Made by a program: the position numbers and the translations under genes
The notes under the pieces: generated by a model
Databases searched by the model: none
What the model was told of the DNA's origin: nothing
Seen by the model: the letters and a program-made list of their open reading frames with translations, nothing else
Origin: Streptomyces ipomoeae 91-03
GTDB lineage: Bacteria > Actinomycetota > Actinomycetes > Streptomycetales > Streptomycetaceae
Length of the DNA stretch: 60,034 nucleotides
Direction: 5' to 3'
Assembly: GCF_000317595.1 (NCBI RefSeq)
Contig: NZ_AEJC01000297.1
Span: forward strand, 1-60,034
Part shown: positions 32,811 to 41,770 of the stretch, piece by piece
How the letters are laid out: each line of letters opens with the position of its first letter
How positions within the stretch are numbered: position 1 is the first letter of the stretch

Positions 32811-33737
32811 ATGAAACGGGGGACGGAGCCGAACATGAGCGACCACGACACTGACACCAACGCGGCGACCGAGGCGTTCGTCGCCCATCGCAACCTGCTC
32901 TTCACCGTCGCGTACGAGATGCTCGGCTCCGCGGCCGACGCCGAGGACGTGCTGCAGGAGACCTGGCTGCGGTGGGTCGAGGTCGATCTGGAGCAGGTGC
33001 GCGACCAGCGCGCCTACCTGGTCCGGATCACCACCCGCCAGTCGCTCAACCGGCTGCGCGCCATGACGCGCCGCAAGGAGGCGTACGTCGGCCCCTGGCT
33101 GCCCGAGCCGCTGCTCACCGCGCCGGACGTGGCTCAGGACGTCGAGCTCGCCGAGAGTGTGTCGATGGCGCTGATGCTCGTGCTCGAAACGCTGTCGCCG
33201 ACGGAGCGCGCCGTCTTCGTACTGCGCGAGGTCTTCGACGTCGGCTACGACGAGATCGCCGCCGCCGTCGACAAGAGCCCCGCGGCCGTACGCCAGATCG
33301 CGCACCGCGCGCGTCGGCACGTCGATGCCCGCCGCCCGCACAAGGTGGTCTCCGCGGGCGAGACCCGGGCGGCGCTGGACTCGTTCCAGCGGGCGCTCGC
33401 CACCGGGGACCTGCAGGGCTTCCTCGACGTGCTCGCCCCCGAGGTCGTCCTGGTGAGCGACGGCGGCGGCGTCAAGCAGGCCTCGCGGCGGCCGAGCATC
33501 GGCGCCGACAAGGTGGCCCGCTTCATCATCGGCGGCGCCAACAAGTGGGCGGTCGCGCTCACCAGTGACCTCACCGTGGTCAACGGCAACCCGGCACTCG
33601 TCCTCCGCCTCGACGGCGAGATCGACGGCGTCCTGGTGGTCCGTTTCGAGGACGCCCGCATCACCGGCCTCTACTACGTCCGCAACCCCGAGAAACTGAC
33701 CCGCGTGGAGTCGGAGACCCCGCTCACCCTGCGCTGA
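32811..33737 (+). CDS. ECF41-family sigma factor with SnoaL-like C-terminal domain
   Basis: An extracytoplasmic-function sigma factor whose fused C-terminal domain tunes activity, with no separate anti-sigma. The sigma-2 region reads NLLFTVAYEMLGSAADAEDVLQETWLRWVEVD; the linker carries the ECF41 signature YVGPWLPEPLL; sigma-4 has LSPTERAVFVLREVFDVGYDEIAAAVDKS. The SnoaL-like domain has SDGGGVKQASRRP and ends with YYVRNPEKL, both hallmarks of the group. An ATG at 32835 (MSDHDTD) could be the true start. It lies 27 bases after the oxidoreductase stop, so both genes are likely co-transcribed. Confidence 0.95.
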   Translation: MKRGTEPNMSDHDTDTNAATEAFVAHRNLLFTVAYEMLGSAADAEDVLQETWLRWVEVDLEQVRDQRAYLVRITTRQSLNRLRAMTRRKEAYVGPWLPEPLLTAPDVAQDVELAESVSMALMLVLETLSPTERAVFVLREVFDVGYDEIAAAVDKSPAAVRQIAHRARRHVDARRPHKVVSAGETRAALDSFQRALATGDLQGFLDVLAPEVVLVSDGGGVKQASRRPSIGADKVARFIIGGANKWAVALTSDLTVVNGNPALVLRLDGEIDGVLVVRFEDARITGLYYVRNPEKLTRVESETPLTLR

Positions 33738-33845
33738 AGCGGGCGGTTTGTGCGACTGGACGCAGCGGCGCCTCGGCCACGTCGAGGCGGCCGTCGCGGC
33801 TTCGACGGCTGACGGCGGCTTTCGACAGCTGGGGAATACCGGGGC

Positions 33846-34871
33846 CTACAGCACCGCCGGTGCGTGGAAGTCCCCGAGGCCCGAGGTCAGGTCGCGGTCC
33901 AGCCAGTAGCGGCGCGGCTCCGCGAGCATGACGTCGACGCCGACGGCGAGGATGCCGGGGATCTCGGCCAGCTCGTTGTCGATGAAGCGCGCCAGGGCGG
34001 CGCGGTCGGTGACCAGGCCGGTGGCGAGGACGGACATGTCGCTGGCGACGTGGGCGGCGAGCCGGGTCTGGGGGAGCCGGTCCATGCGGCGCATGACCTC
34101 GGGGGTCTCGCCGGGTGCGACCCGTAGGCGGAGGATGAACGGGGTCTGGAAGCCGAGCCAGTCCGACACGATCTCCAGGCGCGGTTTGACCCATCCCTCG
34201 TCGAGGACCCGGCGGACGACGCGGTGCGCGGTGGAGGTGGCGAGACCCGCGGCGCGGCCGATGCTCGCGGCGGACGCGCGGCCGTCCTGGATCAGCTGGG
34301 CGACGACGGTGCGCTCGGCCTCGCTGAGCGGTTTGGCGGGGGGTGCCGCGGTCGCCGTGCCCTCGGGACGGGCGCCGGCGAGCTTCAGCAGCTCGGCGCG
34401 TTCGGTGTCGGTGAGGAACTGGGGGTCCCAGGTGATGCCCCGGCGCAGGGTGCTGAGGGCGGGCAGGGCGTTGACGCGCCGGACGCCCGGGATGGAGAAC
34501 ATCCGGTCGATCGCCTCGCTGGTGGCCGCCTCGGAGGGGGCGTGGACCACGGCGTACAGCGGGTAGTCGCCCGAGATCTGCGCCAGGAGCTGCAGATGGG
34601 GCAGGTCGCGGAGCCGGTGGAGGACGGCCAGCGGGGTCTCGCCGGTGATGTCCAGGAAGACATGGACCGGCATCGCCGTGGAGTGCATGCCCCAGTCGGC
34701 CTGCCCGATCACCCGGACCATACGGGCCTCGTGCAGCCGGTCCCAACGGCGTTTGAGCGTGCTGGCGTCGGCGGCCAGGATCCCGCCGATGTCGTCCCAG
34801 GTGGCCCGGGGCACCAGATGCAGAGCGCCGATGAGGCGCCGGTCGAGCTCGTCGAGGTGGGGGCGAGTCAT
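33846..34871 (-). CDS. Lrp/AsnC regulator with two fused modules
   Basis: A 341-residue transcription factor made of two Lrp units in tandem. The first helix-turn-helix is LDELDRRLIGALHLVPRATWDDIGGILAADASTL, the second AERTVVAQLIQDGRASAASIGRAAGLATSTAHRVVRRVLDEG. Each is followed by an effector-binding RAM-like half (VFLDITGETPLAVLHRLRDL and LRVAPGETPEVMRRMDRL). Such double proteins occur in Streptomyces and probably sense a small ligand. It is divergent from the AbgT transporter gene, with 115 bases between, so it probably controls transporter and peptidase in response to an amino acid or pABA-Glu-like ligand (inference). Confidence 0.92.
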   Translation of the reverse strand: MTRPHLDELDRRLIGALHLVPRATWDDIGGILAADASTLKRRWDRLHEARMVRVIGQADWGMHSTAMPVHVFLDITGETPLAVLHRLRDLPHLQLLAQISGDYPLYAVVHAPSEAATSEAIDRMFSIPGVRRVNALPALSTLRRGITWDPQFLTDTERAELLKLAGARPEGTATAAPPAKPLSEAERTVVAQLIQDGRASAASIGRAAGLATSTAHRVVRRVLDEGWVKPRLEIVSDWLGFQTPFILRLRVAPGETPEVMRRMDRLPQTRLAAHVASDMSVLATGLVTDRAALARFIDNELAEIPGILAVGVDVMLAEPRRYWLDRDLTSGLGDFHAPAVL

Positions 34872-34910
34872 GATGCTCCACCTTAGACCGCCGATTAATC
34901 CCGCCGTTAC

Positions 34911-34932
34911 GTCAATTGACTAGAGAATCTCT
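34911..34932. promoter_or_regulatory. Palindromes in the lrp-abgT divergent region
   Basis: GTCAATTGAC (34911-34920) and AGAGAATCTCT (34922-34932) are adjacent, AT-rich inverted repeats in an otherwise GC-rich gap. They are good candidates for Lrp-type binding sites controlling both genes. Confidence 0.5.
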
Positions 34933-34986
34933 CATCATGATGCCATTGTTCGCAGGAACATCCCCCCAGCGCACGATGAGGTCCCG

Positions 34987-36573
34987 ATGAGTGCCACCTC
35001 CTCCGCTCAGCCTCAGCCAGACCCACAACCTCAGCCACAGCCACAGCCGACCGAGCCGCAGTCAGGCGTCCTGCGCATCGCGTTCAGGAGCTTCGCGGCC
35101 ATCGAGAAGGTCGGAAACAAACTCCCCAACCCCTTCTGGCTGTTCTGGATCCTCGCGGGGGTCGTCGCCGTCCTGAGCGCGGTGCTGGCGGCGGTCGGCG
35201 TCAGCGCCGCGCACCCCGGCACACACGAGACGATCAGGGTGGAGAACCTGCTCAGCAAGGACGGCCTGGCCATGGCCGTCGAGGGGGCCGTCGAGAACTT
35301 CGCGGCCTTCCCGCCGCTGGCGACCATCCTCACCGTGATGTTCGGCATCGCCGTCGCCGAGCGGAGCGGACTGTTCTCCGCCCTGCTGCGCCGCATGGTC
35401 GCGCGGGTGCCGGGCAGGTTCCTCACCTTCGCCCTGTCGATGACGGCCATGGTCAGCCATGTCGCCGGTGACGCCGCCTATGCCACCCTCATCCCGCTCG
35501 GCGCGCTGGTCTTCCGCGCGGCGGGCCGCAGCCCGGTGCTCGGCTGCATCGTCGCGTACGTCTCGATCTCCGCCGGTTACGACGCCTCACCGTCGCTCAC
35601 CACCACCGACGTACTGCTGTCCTCGATCTCCACCGCCGCCGCCCGCACCATCGACGCCGACCATGTGGTCACCCCGGTGGCCAACTACTTCTTCGGGCTC
35701 GGCTCGTCCGTCGTCGTGGCCCTGGTGATCACCCTCGTCGTCGACAAGGTCCTCGCCCGCCGCTCGGACCTGGAGCCCGACGAGCCGGTCGCCGCGCCGA
35801 ACGCCGCCGAACTGGAGGCGATCGAGGTCACCGGGCGGCAGCGCCGGGCGCTGCGCGTGACCGGGCTGGTCGCCCTCGGCTTCGTCGCGTTCCTGGTGAT
35901 GGCGATGATCCCCTCGTCCTCACCGCTGCGCGGCGAGGGCGGCGGCATCGTCGACTCCCCGCTGATCGGCGGGATGGCGCTCGTCCTGGGCGTGTTCTTC
36001 GCCCTGCTCGGCACCGTCCACGGCCGGCTGACCGGCACCTTCTCCGCCGCGCGCGACATCGTCGCCGCGATGGTCGACGGCACCCGGTCGATGGCGCCGA
36101 TCCTCGTCCTGTTCTTCGCGATCTCCCAGTTCCTCGCCTACTTCAAGTGGACCAACATCGGCGACATCCTCGCCGTCAAGGGCGCCGAGACGCTGCGTGA
36201 CCTGGACATGGACGGCTGGACCGTACTGGTCGGCGTCGCCGTGCTGATCACCTTCATGAACCTGCTCATCACCAGCGGCTCCGCGCTGTGGGCGCTGGCC
36301 GCCCCCGTCCTCGTACCGATGCTGATGCTCGTCGGCATCGAGCCCGAGACCACGCAGGCCGTCTACCGCGTCGCCGACTCGGTGACCAACTGCGTCACCC
36401 CGATGAGCCCGTACTTCGTGATGGCCCTGGGCTTCGTCCAGCAGTACCGCAAGTCCGCCGGCATCGGCACGCTGGCCTCCTTCACGATCCCGATCGCCGC
36501 CGCCGTGTGGGTCGTCTGGGTCGCGTTCTTCGTGGCCTGGTACCTGCTGGGTATCCCTTTCGGCATCGGCTGA
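34987..36573 (+). CDS. AbgT-family p-aminobenzoyl-glutamate transporter
   Basis: A 528-residue secondary transporter of the AbgT family, which imports pABA-glutamate or, in some members, exports sulfonamides. A Pro/Gln-rich leader (QPQPDPQPQPQPQPTEPQ) precedes the family start NKLPNPFWLFWILAGVVAVLS. Signature segments are AVERSGLFSALLRRMVARVPG, MVSHVAGDAAYATLIPLGALVF, ISAGYDASPSLTTTDVLLS and a C-terminal VADSVTNCVTPMSPYFVMALG. About twelve membrane helices can be traced. The M20 peptidase gene follows after 101 bases in the same direction, which supports a pABA-Glu uptake and cleavage pathway. Confidence 0.94.
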   Translation: MSATSSAQPQPDPQPQPQPQPTEPQSGVLRIAFRSFAAIEKVGNKLPNPFWLFWILAGVVAVLSAVLAAVGVSAAHPGTHETIRVENLLSKDGLAMAVEGAVENFAAFPPLATILTVMFGIAVAERSGLFSALLRRMVARVPGRFLTFALSMTAMVSHVAGDAAYATLIPLGALVFRAAGRSPVLGCIVAYVSISAGYDASPSLTTTDVLLSSISTAAARTIDADHVVTPVANYFFGLGSSVVVALVITLVVDKVLARRSDLEPDEPVAAPNAAELEAIEVTGRQRRALRVTGLVALGFVAFLVMAMIPSSSPLRGEGGGIVDSPLIGGMALVLGVFFALLGTVHGRLTGTFSAARDIVAAMVDGTRSMAPILVLFFAISQFLAYFKWTNIGDILAVKGAETLRDLDMDGWTVLVGVAVLITFMNLLITSGSALWALAAPVLVPMLMLVGIEPETTQAVYRVADSVTNCVTPMSPYFVMALGFVQQYRKSAGIGTLASFTIPIAAAVWVVWVAFFVAWYLLGIPFGIG

Positions 36574-36674
36574 TCCCGACTGTCGGCCACAGACGCCGCC
36601 CGCGCCTCGCTCCGACAAACGCCCCCGCCCTCCTGCCGACTGACGCCCCACAGCGTCGTACGAGAAAGGTGATC

Positions 36675-37895
36675 ATGACCGCATCGCCCGCCCCCACGTC
36701 CCCCGCCGCCGACCTCACCGCCCGTGCCCAGGGCGTCTCGTCGGAGATCGTCGCCGACATCCTGACCCTCGTCCGCCACGAGACCAGCAGCTACGACCTG
36801 CCCCGCCTCGCGGCGGGCCTGGATCTGCTGCGCGAGCTGACCGTCCTCCGGCTCGGCCGGCCCGACCGCGAACAACGCCACCCGGGCGGCGAGTACGGCG
36901 ACACCCTCACCCTGACCTACACCGGCACCGGCGCCGGGCATGTCGCGCTCGTCGGCCACTACGACACCGTGTGGCCGACCGGCACACTGGCCGGATGGGA
37001 GCAGCCGGGGGCCTTTGACGACGGGCGGGAGAGGCTCAGCGGACCGGGCATCTTCGACATGAAGACCGGCCTGGTACAGGGCGTCTGGGCGCTGAAGCTG
37101 GCCCGGGAGAGCGGCGCACCCGTGCCCACGGTCACCTTCCTCTTCAACGGCGACGAGGAGATCGGCTCCCTGTCCTCACGGCCGGTGATCGAGGAGGTCG
37201 CGCAGAAGGTCGACGCCACGCTGGTGCTGGAGCCGAGCGCCCATGGCGCGGTCAAGACCGCCCGCAAGGGCTCCGGGATCTTCCAGGTCACCGCCACCGG
37301 CGTCGAGGCGCACGCCGGGCTCGCGCCGCAGGACGGGGCGAGTGCGATCACCGCGCTGGCCGAGTTCGTGGTCGCCGCCGCGGCCGTCGCCGCGCCCGAG
37401 CGGGGTACGACGGTCAACACCGGGCTCATCGCGGGTGGCAGCGCCACCAACGTGGTCGCGGGCCGGGCGACCGCCACCATCGACATCCGGGTCAGCAGCG
37501 AGGCCGAACAGGACCGGGTGGACGCCGAGTTCGACGCCATCGAGGTCGGCGACCCCCGGGTGCGCATCGACATCGACCACGACTGGAACCGACCCCCGAT
37601 GACCCTCAACGCCGCCTCCGCTCCCCTGCTCGACCTCGCCCGCGAGGTCGCCCGCGAACAGGGCCGCGGCCATCTCCCCGACGCCGCCGTCGGCGGTGCC
37701 AGCGACGCCAACTTCATCGCCGCCCTCGGCCTGCCCGTCCTGTGCGGCCTCGGCGCGATCGGCGACGGCGCGCACGCCCAGGGCGAGTTCATCCACCCCG
37801 ACACGGTGCCGGCCCAGACGGCGCTGGTCGCGGGGATGCTGGGGCGGCTGGCGGAACGGTTGCCGGAGCCCTTGCCGGAACCCCTGCGGGGCTGA
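36675..37895 (+). CDS. M20 family metallopeptidase (glutamate carboxypeptidase type)
   Basis: A 406-residue zinc exopeptidase resembling carboxypeptidase G2, which releases glutamate from folates and pABA-glutamate. Metal ligands can be placed in VGHYDTVWPTGT, GPGIFDMKTGLVQG and FLFNGDEEIGSLSS (catalytic Glu in the GDEE motif). The dimer domain has VEAHAGLAPQDGASAI; the final ligand is His in QGEFIHPDTV. No signal peptide is present, so it acts inside the cell on imported substrate. The ATG at 36675 follows GAAAGG. It is probably co-transcribed with the AbgT gene and regulated by the divergent Lrp protein. Confidence 0.92.
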   Translation: MTASPAPTSPAADLTARAQGVSSEIVADILTLVRHETSSYDLPRLAAGLDLLRELTVLRLGRPDREQRHPGGEYGDTLTLTYTGTGAGHVALVGHYDTVWPTGTLAGWEQPGAFDDGRERLSGPGIFDMKTGLVQGVWALKLARESGAPVPTVTFLFNGDEEIGSLSSRPVIEEVAQKVDATLVLEPSAHGAVKTARKGSGIFQVTATGVEAHAGLAPQDGASAITALAEFVVAAAAVAAPERGTTVNTGLIAGGSATNVVAGRATATIDIRVSSEAEQDRVDAEFDAIEVGDPRVRIDIDHDWNRPPMTLNAASAPLLDLAREVAREQGRGHLPDAAVGGASDANFIAALGLPVLCGLGAIGDGAHAQGEFIHPDTVPAQTALVAGMLGRLAERLPEPLPEPLRG

Positions 37896-37915
37896 GCCGT
37901 GCTTCCTCGGTGGAC

Positions 37916-38386
37916 CTATGTGGACGCCGGCCTCGGTCGCACCTCGACGGCCATCAGCGGGAGTGTCCTGCCCGCGACGACCCCGGAGGCCACCGAACCG
38001 ATGCGGGTGGCGCCCATCGCGCGATAGAAGGGTTCGGCGTTCGGGTCGGCTTCGAGCGTCAGCCGTCTGAAGCCCAGGTCGCGCGCGGTGGACAGCGCGT
38101 GCTCGAACAGCAGCCGGCCGACGCCGCTGCCGATGGCGGGCGGGTCGACGAACAGCATGCCCAGCTCGCCGTCCGGCGGTTCGCCCTCCACGGTCACGAA
38201 GCCGACCACGCGGCCCTGCCGCTCCGCCACCGCGGTCCGCCGCCGTTCGACATCACCGGGCCTGAGGGTCAGCTCACCGCGGCAGCCGGCGAGGAAGTCC
38301 TCGTCGTACCCCCAGTGAGCCTTCGAGCGGACGGCCAGTTCGCTCAGCAGCCCCGCCTCGTCCGGCCGGGCGACTCTGATCAGCAC
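37916..38386 (-). CDS. GNAT-family N-acetyltransferase
   Basis: A 156-residue acetyltransferase using acetyl-CoA, substrate unknown. The first part (MLIRVARPDEAGLLSELAVR, then SKAHWGYDEDFLAGCRGELT) is typical of a frequent Streptomyces group. The CoA-binding motif is MLFVDPPAIGSGVGRLLFEHALSTA, with the Q/R-x-x-G-x-G/A part as IGSGVG. Motif B follows as EADPNAEPFYRAMGATRIGS. It is convergent with the M20 peptidase gene and divergent from the SUKH-like gene, so it stands alone. Confidence 0.92.
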   Translation of the reverse strand: MLIRVARPDEAGLLSELAVRSKAHWGYDEDFLAGCRGELTLRPGDVERRRTAVAERQGRVVGFVTVEGEPPDGELGMLFVDPPAIGSGVGRLLFEHALSTARDLGFRRLTLEADPNAEPFYRAMGATRIGSVASGVVAGRTLPLMAVEVRPRPAST

Positions 38387-38589
38387 GGATCCTCCGCGAG
38401 TGCTTGGGCCCGGGCGTATGCCATGCCACCAGGATCTCGCTCGTCCCCTGCCGCAAGGACCTCTCTCTCGCCCCCCGCTCGCCGACCACCGCTCGCCGGA
38501 CCGGCCGTTCCCGCGCGGGGCCCGGGCCCTGAAGGGGACTGCCGTCGGGCCTCGAAGGGACTGTCAGTGGGGGGTGACAGGATGACCGT

Positions 38590-39900
38590 ATGAGTGAGGA
38601 TCTGGACGGCGTACTGGCCGATCCCGTACGGCTGTTGGCTGCCGACCGCGCGGTGGTGCGTGAGCACATCGCCGCCACGGACGGCGGGGATGACGTGGGG
38701 CGGGAGGTCTTCCTGCAGGCCGAGGCGATCTTCGGCGGCGGGGAGGTGACGCCCGCCGAGTTCGCCTCGTGGCTGCACTTCGCGGCGAAGGCGACGGGCC
38801 ACGAGGAGTACGCCGAGCGGATCGCGGCGGCCGAGCCGGGGATGCCGTGGCGGACGGTGTGGGCGTGGTGGCGGCCGGCCAACTGGTTCCCGGCCCACCC
38901 GAGCCTGAACGGCGACTACTTCCAGGTCCACCGCCGTCTGTACGAGGGCCGGCAGCTCATCGAGGTGGTCGACGACCAGCGCGGCCCGCTCTGGCTCGAC
39001 GCGGAGACGGGCCGGAGGGTACGGGTCCGGGACGAGCAGGCGCTGACGGAGGCACGCCTGTCGCCGGAGGCCCTTGACGCGCCCGAGCTGAACACCTGGG
39101 ATCTGATGGCCCCGGAGAGCTGGGAGGGCGCCGTCGCGTTCGCCGCCGAGGGCGGCAGGATCCGCCATCTCGTCGAGAACCAGCACGGCATAGCGGTGCT
39201 GGAGACGGACGCCGAGGTGCTGCGGGACTGGCCGAGCGGTGAAGGCATCGACTCCACGTCCGCCGAAGAACCCCCGCCCGGCCCCGAACCGACACACCGC
39301 CGCCCGACCGGCCCTCTCACCGCGGCCCGCGTCGACGACGCCTTCGGGGAGCGGCATGTGATCCGCATACCCGAGAGCGACCTGCCCGAAGGGCTCGAAC
39401 ATCCGGGAAGCCGGCGGCACCTGCGGGACACAGGCCTGCCCATGTGGTGGACATGCCACGGCGGCCAGTACGAGACACACAAGCCCGACGCCATGCGCCC
39501 ACCGGTGGACGGCGCCCTCTCCGAGAACGGCCTGCCCACCGATGTCACCGCTCCCGACTTGATCGCCTTCGGCTCCTGCGACTACGGCGACCTGTACCTC
39601 CACCGCCACAACGGCTCCGTACACATCTGGAGCCGACTGGACGGCGCCACCAACCAAACGCTGGTGCCGCTCGCCCCGGACCTCGACGCCTTCACCCGCA
39701 CCCTCGAAGCCGTTTACCGCTACAGCAACGCCTGCTGGCACCCCTACCCGGTGGAGGGGGACCAGGAGGATGTGGCCCAACTGTTCCTGGACGAGCTGAA
39801 CGAACTGGCCCCGGGCGTGTTCGACCCGAACACCCCCAGCGGCACGATCTGGAGCTGGCTCTACGCAGGCATCACAGAACTGGGCGTGGACGGCTTCTGA
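38590..39900 (+). CDS. Probable SUKH-4 family immunity-type protein
   Basis: A 436-residue cytosolic protein. The first 210 residues (SWLHFAAKATGHEEYAERIA, then GDYFQVHRRLYEGRQLIEVV and LLDAPELNTWDLMAP) look like Streptomyces nucleic-acid-deaminase immunity relatives. The second half (VIRIPESDLPEGLEHPGSRR, LIAFGSCDYGDLYLHRHNGS and FTRTLEAVYRYSNACWHPYP) fits the SUKH-4 pattern. SUKH proteins usually neutralise polymorphic toxins; no toxin gene is nearby, so this may be a housekeeping relative or an orphan immunity gene. The ATG at 38590 lies after GGGGTGACAGG. Its small downstream neighbour is in the same direction, with 43 bases between. Confidence 0.62.
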   Translation: MSEDLDGVLADPVRLLAADRAVVREHIAATDGGDDVGREVFLQAEAIFGGGEVTPAEFASWLHFAAKATGHEEYAERIAAAEPGMPWRTVWAWWRPANWFPAHPSLNGDYFQVHRRLYEGRQLIEVVDDQRGPLWLDAETGRRVRVRDEQALTEARLSPEALDAPELNTWDLMAPESWEGAVAFAAEGGRIRHLVENQHGIAVLETDAEVLRDWPSGEGIDSTSAEEPPPGPEPTHRRPTGPLTAARVDDAFGERHVIRIPESDLPEGLEHPGSRRHLRDTGLPMWWTCHGGQYETHKPDAMRPPVDGALSENGLPTDVTAPDLIAFGSCDYGDLYLHRHNGSVHIWSRLDGATNQTLVPLAPDLDAFTRTLEAVYRYSNACWHPYPVEGDQEDVAQLFLDELNELAPGVFDPNTPSGTIWSWLYAGITELGVDGF

Positions 39901-39943
39901 CACCATCCGTACACGACCACCGACGAAGAAGGGGTCTCGCCGC

Positions 39944-40423
39944 ATGGACGCGCAAGGGTTGATCGACGACTGGGAGTCGATCCGGGAGGGGTACTTCCCG
40001 GGGGACGGCGACGAGGCCCTGCTGGCGTGTGTGGAGGAGCTCCAGCGGGCCCGGGACGCCGAGCCCCGGGACGCGGACGCGGTGGCCTTCTTCACACTGG
40101 GGTTGGTGTGGATGTACGGCCACGTGATGTTCGGGGCGGAGCCCGCCGCGGCGGACCGGGCCGGGGCGGCGCTGTCGGCCGTGGCCTCGGACCCCGCTCT
40201 CGAACACTCGGTGTGCGTCCACGAAACCCACCCGTGTGACGGTGACCTCGACGAGCTTCTGGAGTCCTTCCCGGTGCTGCTGTCCCTTCTGGCCGGCGGC
40301 TCCGAGTACGAGTGGGCGGACGCCGCCCCGGAGTCCCACTGGCGCTGCCCGCACAACATCGCGGGCTTCGCCCGATCGGCCGCGACGGCGATCGGTCACC
40401 GTTCCAGTGGCGCGGCGATTTAG
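39944..40423 (+). CDS. Hypothetical protein downstream of the SUKH-like gene
   Basis: A 159-residue acidic, mostly helical protein without known domains. Features are DDWESIREGYFPGDGDEALL, a helix pair around RDADAVAFFTLGLVWMYGHV, and a C-terminal half with three cysteines (VCVHETHPCDG, HWRCPH). The start has a good ribosome site (GAAGAAGGGG, 8 bases away). It follows the SUKH-like gene at 43 bases and may be its partner. It is not a recognisable toxin. Confidence 0.65.
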   Translation: MDAQGLIDDWESIREGYFPGDGDEALLACVEELQRARDAEPRDADAVAFFTLGLVWMYGHVMFGAEPAAADRAGAALSAVASDPALEHSVCVHETHPCDGDLDELLESFPVLLSLLAGGSEYEWADAAPESHWRCPHNIAGFARSAATAIGHRSSGAAI

Positions 40424-40835
40424 AATTCGCGACTCTGGATTCCGAACCCCGCCTTCCCCGAACCCTGAAGCCCGAAGCCCGAAGCCCGAAGTCCAAAGTC
40501 CAAAGTCCGAATATCGCGTTGCCCCACCCGGCTCCTCCCCTTACCATTACTCCCATGACTGCCGGGTCGGCCTTGGGCCGTGAGCGGATTGGTTACCCGG
40601 CCTCCGAGTGAGGCCGGGGCGGGCCAGGGGTCCGCCTGTTGAAGCGCCGCGCGCCAACCATCGTTGCCTTCCTTTCGCGCGCCTCGACTTTCTCACCGCA
40701 ACGCAGCTCAACGCGTCGTAATGTGCGCACGCCTCGGCGCCGTTCACGCCATTCACGTCGTTCACGCCGTTGCGGCGATTTCCCCTGTCCGAAATCCCGC
40801 GATACGCCGTTGTCGCCATCCGCAGAAAGCAGAGA
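40424..40835. other. Intergenic region with short GAAGCCC repeats
   Basis: About 410 bases between the hypothetical gene and the F420-type reductase gene. From 40465 to 40508 there are six head-to-tail copies of a 7-base unit (GAAGCCC, drifting to AAAGTCC). At 40735-40770 there is a CGTTCACGCC/ATTCACGTC repeat. No convincing gene was found on either strand. The reductase promoter should be in the right half. Confidence 0.5.
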
Positions 40836-41687
40836 ATGCCCAACCCCTTCAATCAGCAGATCATTGAAGAGTTCCGCGCCAACCACGGCGAAGTCGGCGG
40901 TTATTTCGAGGGCGCTCGGCTGATCCTCCTGACCACCACCGGCGCCCGTACGGGCAACCCGCACACCACCCCGCTCGGCTACCTCCCCGACGGCGACGGC
41001 ACCATCCTGGTCATCGCGTCGGCCGGTGGCTCGCCCCGGCACCCCGACTGGTACCGGAACGTCGTCGCCAACCCTCGTGTCACCATCGAGAGCGGGGCGT
41101 TCACATACGAGGCCGACGCCGTCGTACTGGAGGGCGAGGCGCGGGACACCGCCTTCGCACGGGCGGTCGAGTCCGAACCCGGCTGGGCCGAGTATCAGGC
41201 GAAGACGGACCGTACGATCCCGGTGGTCGCCCTGCGGGAGGTCCCCGTGGCCGGTCCGCCGAACATCAACGCCGGTTCCATGGTCGAGGCCATCAAGGTC
41301 GTCCATGACGCCTTCCGCCGCGAACTCGCCCTGATCAAGAAGGAGTTGATCGCCGGCAACGGTCGCTCCACGCTCGGCGCCCAACTCCGCGTCAACTGCC
41401 TCACCTTCTGCCAAGGCCTGCACAACCACCACACCGGCGAGGACACCGCTCTGTTCCCGTTCCTGGCCGACCGCCACCCGGAACTGTCCCCGGCCCTCAC
41501 CCGCCTACGAGACGAACACGAGCACATCGCCGCCCTCGTGGAGGCCCTGCGCCAGGCGGTGACGACGACCGAGAACGCCGACCCCGCGGCCGTACTCCAC
41601 GAAGTCGAGCGGATCATCGTCGACCTGGAGGCCCATCTGGCCTATGAGGAAGAGCAGTTGATACCAGCCCTGGAGGCGGGAGCCTGA
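40836..41687 (+). CDS. F420-type nitroreductase fused to a hemerythrin-like domain
   Basis: A 283-residue fusion. The first 140 residues are the deazaflavin (F420)-dependent nitroreductase/DDN fold: RLILLTTTGARTGNPHTTPLGYL, IASAGGSPRHPDWYRNVVANPRV and FTYEADAVVLEGEARD. After a short linker comes a four-helix hemerythrin HHE domain (about residues 150-280) with ligand motifs FCQGLHNHHTGEDTALFPFL, RDEHEHIAALVEAL and HLAYEEEQLIPAL, suited to a di-iron site. It may couple F420H2 reduction to oxygen, NO or iron chemistry; this is inference. The start at 40836 follows GAAAGCAGAG. Confidence 0.9.
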   Translation: MPNPFNQQIIEEFRANHGEVGGYFEGARLILLTTTGARTGNPHTTPLGYLPDGDGTILVIASAGGSPRHPDWYRNVVANPRVTIESGAFTYEADAVVLEGEARDTAFARAVESEPGWAEYQAKTDRTIPVVALREVPVAGPPNINAGSMVEAIKVVHDAFRRELALIKKELIAGNGRSTLGAQLRVNCLTFCQGLHNHHTGEDTALFPFLADRHPELSPALTRLRDEHEHIAALVEALRQAVTTTENADPAAVLHEVERIIVDLEAHLAYEEEQLIPALEAGA

Positions 41688-41770
41688 TCAACCGGTGAGC
41701 GGCGGACGAGCCCCCTGGGGAGGGAGATCGGGCCCGCGCGTTGCGCCGCTCACCGGCCCAGCCCCACCCG

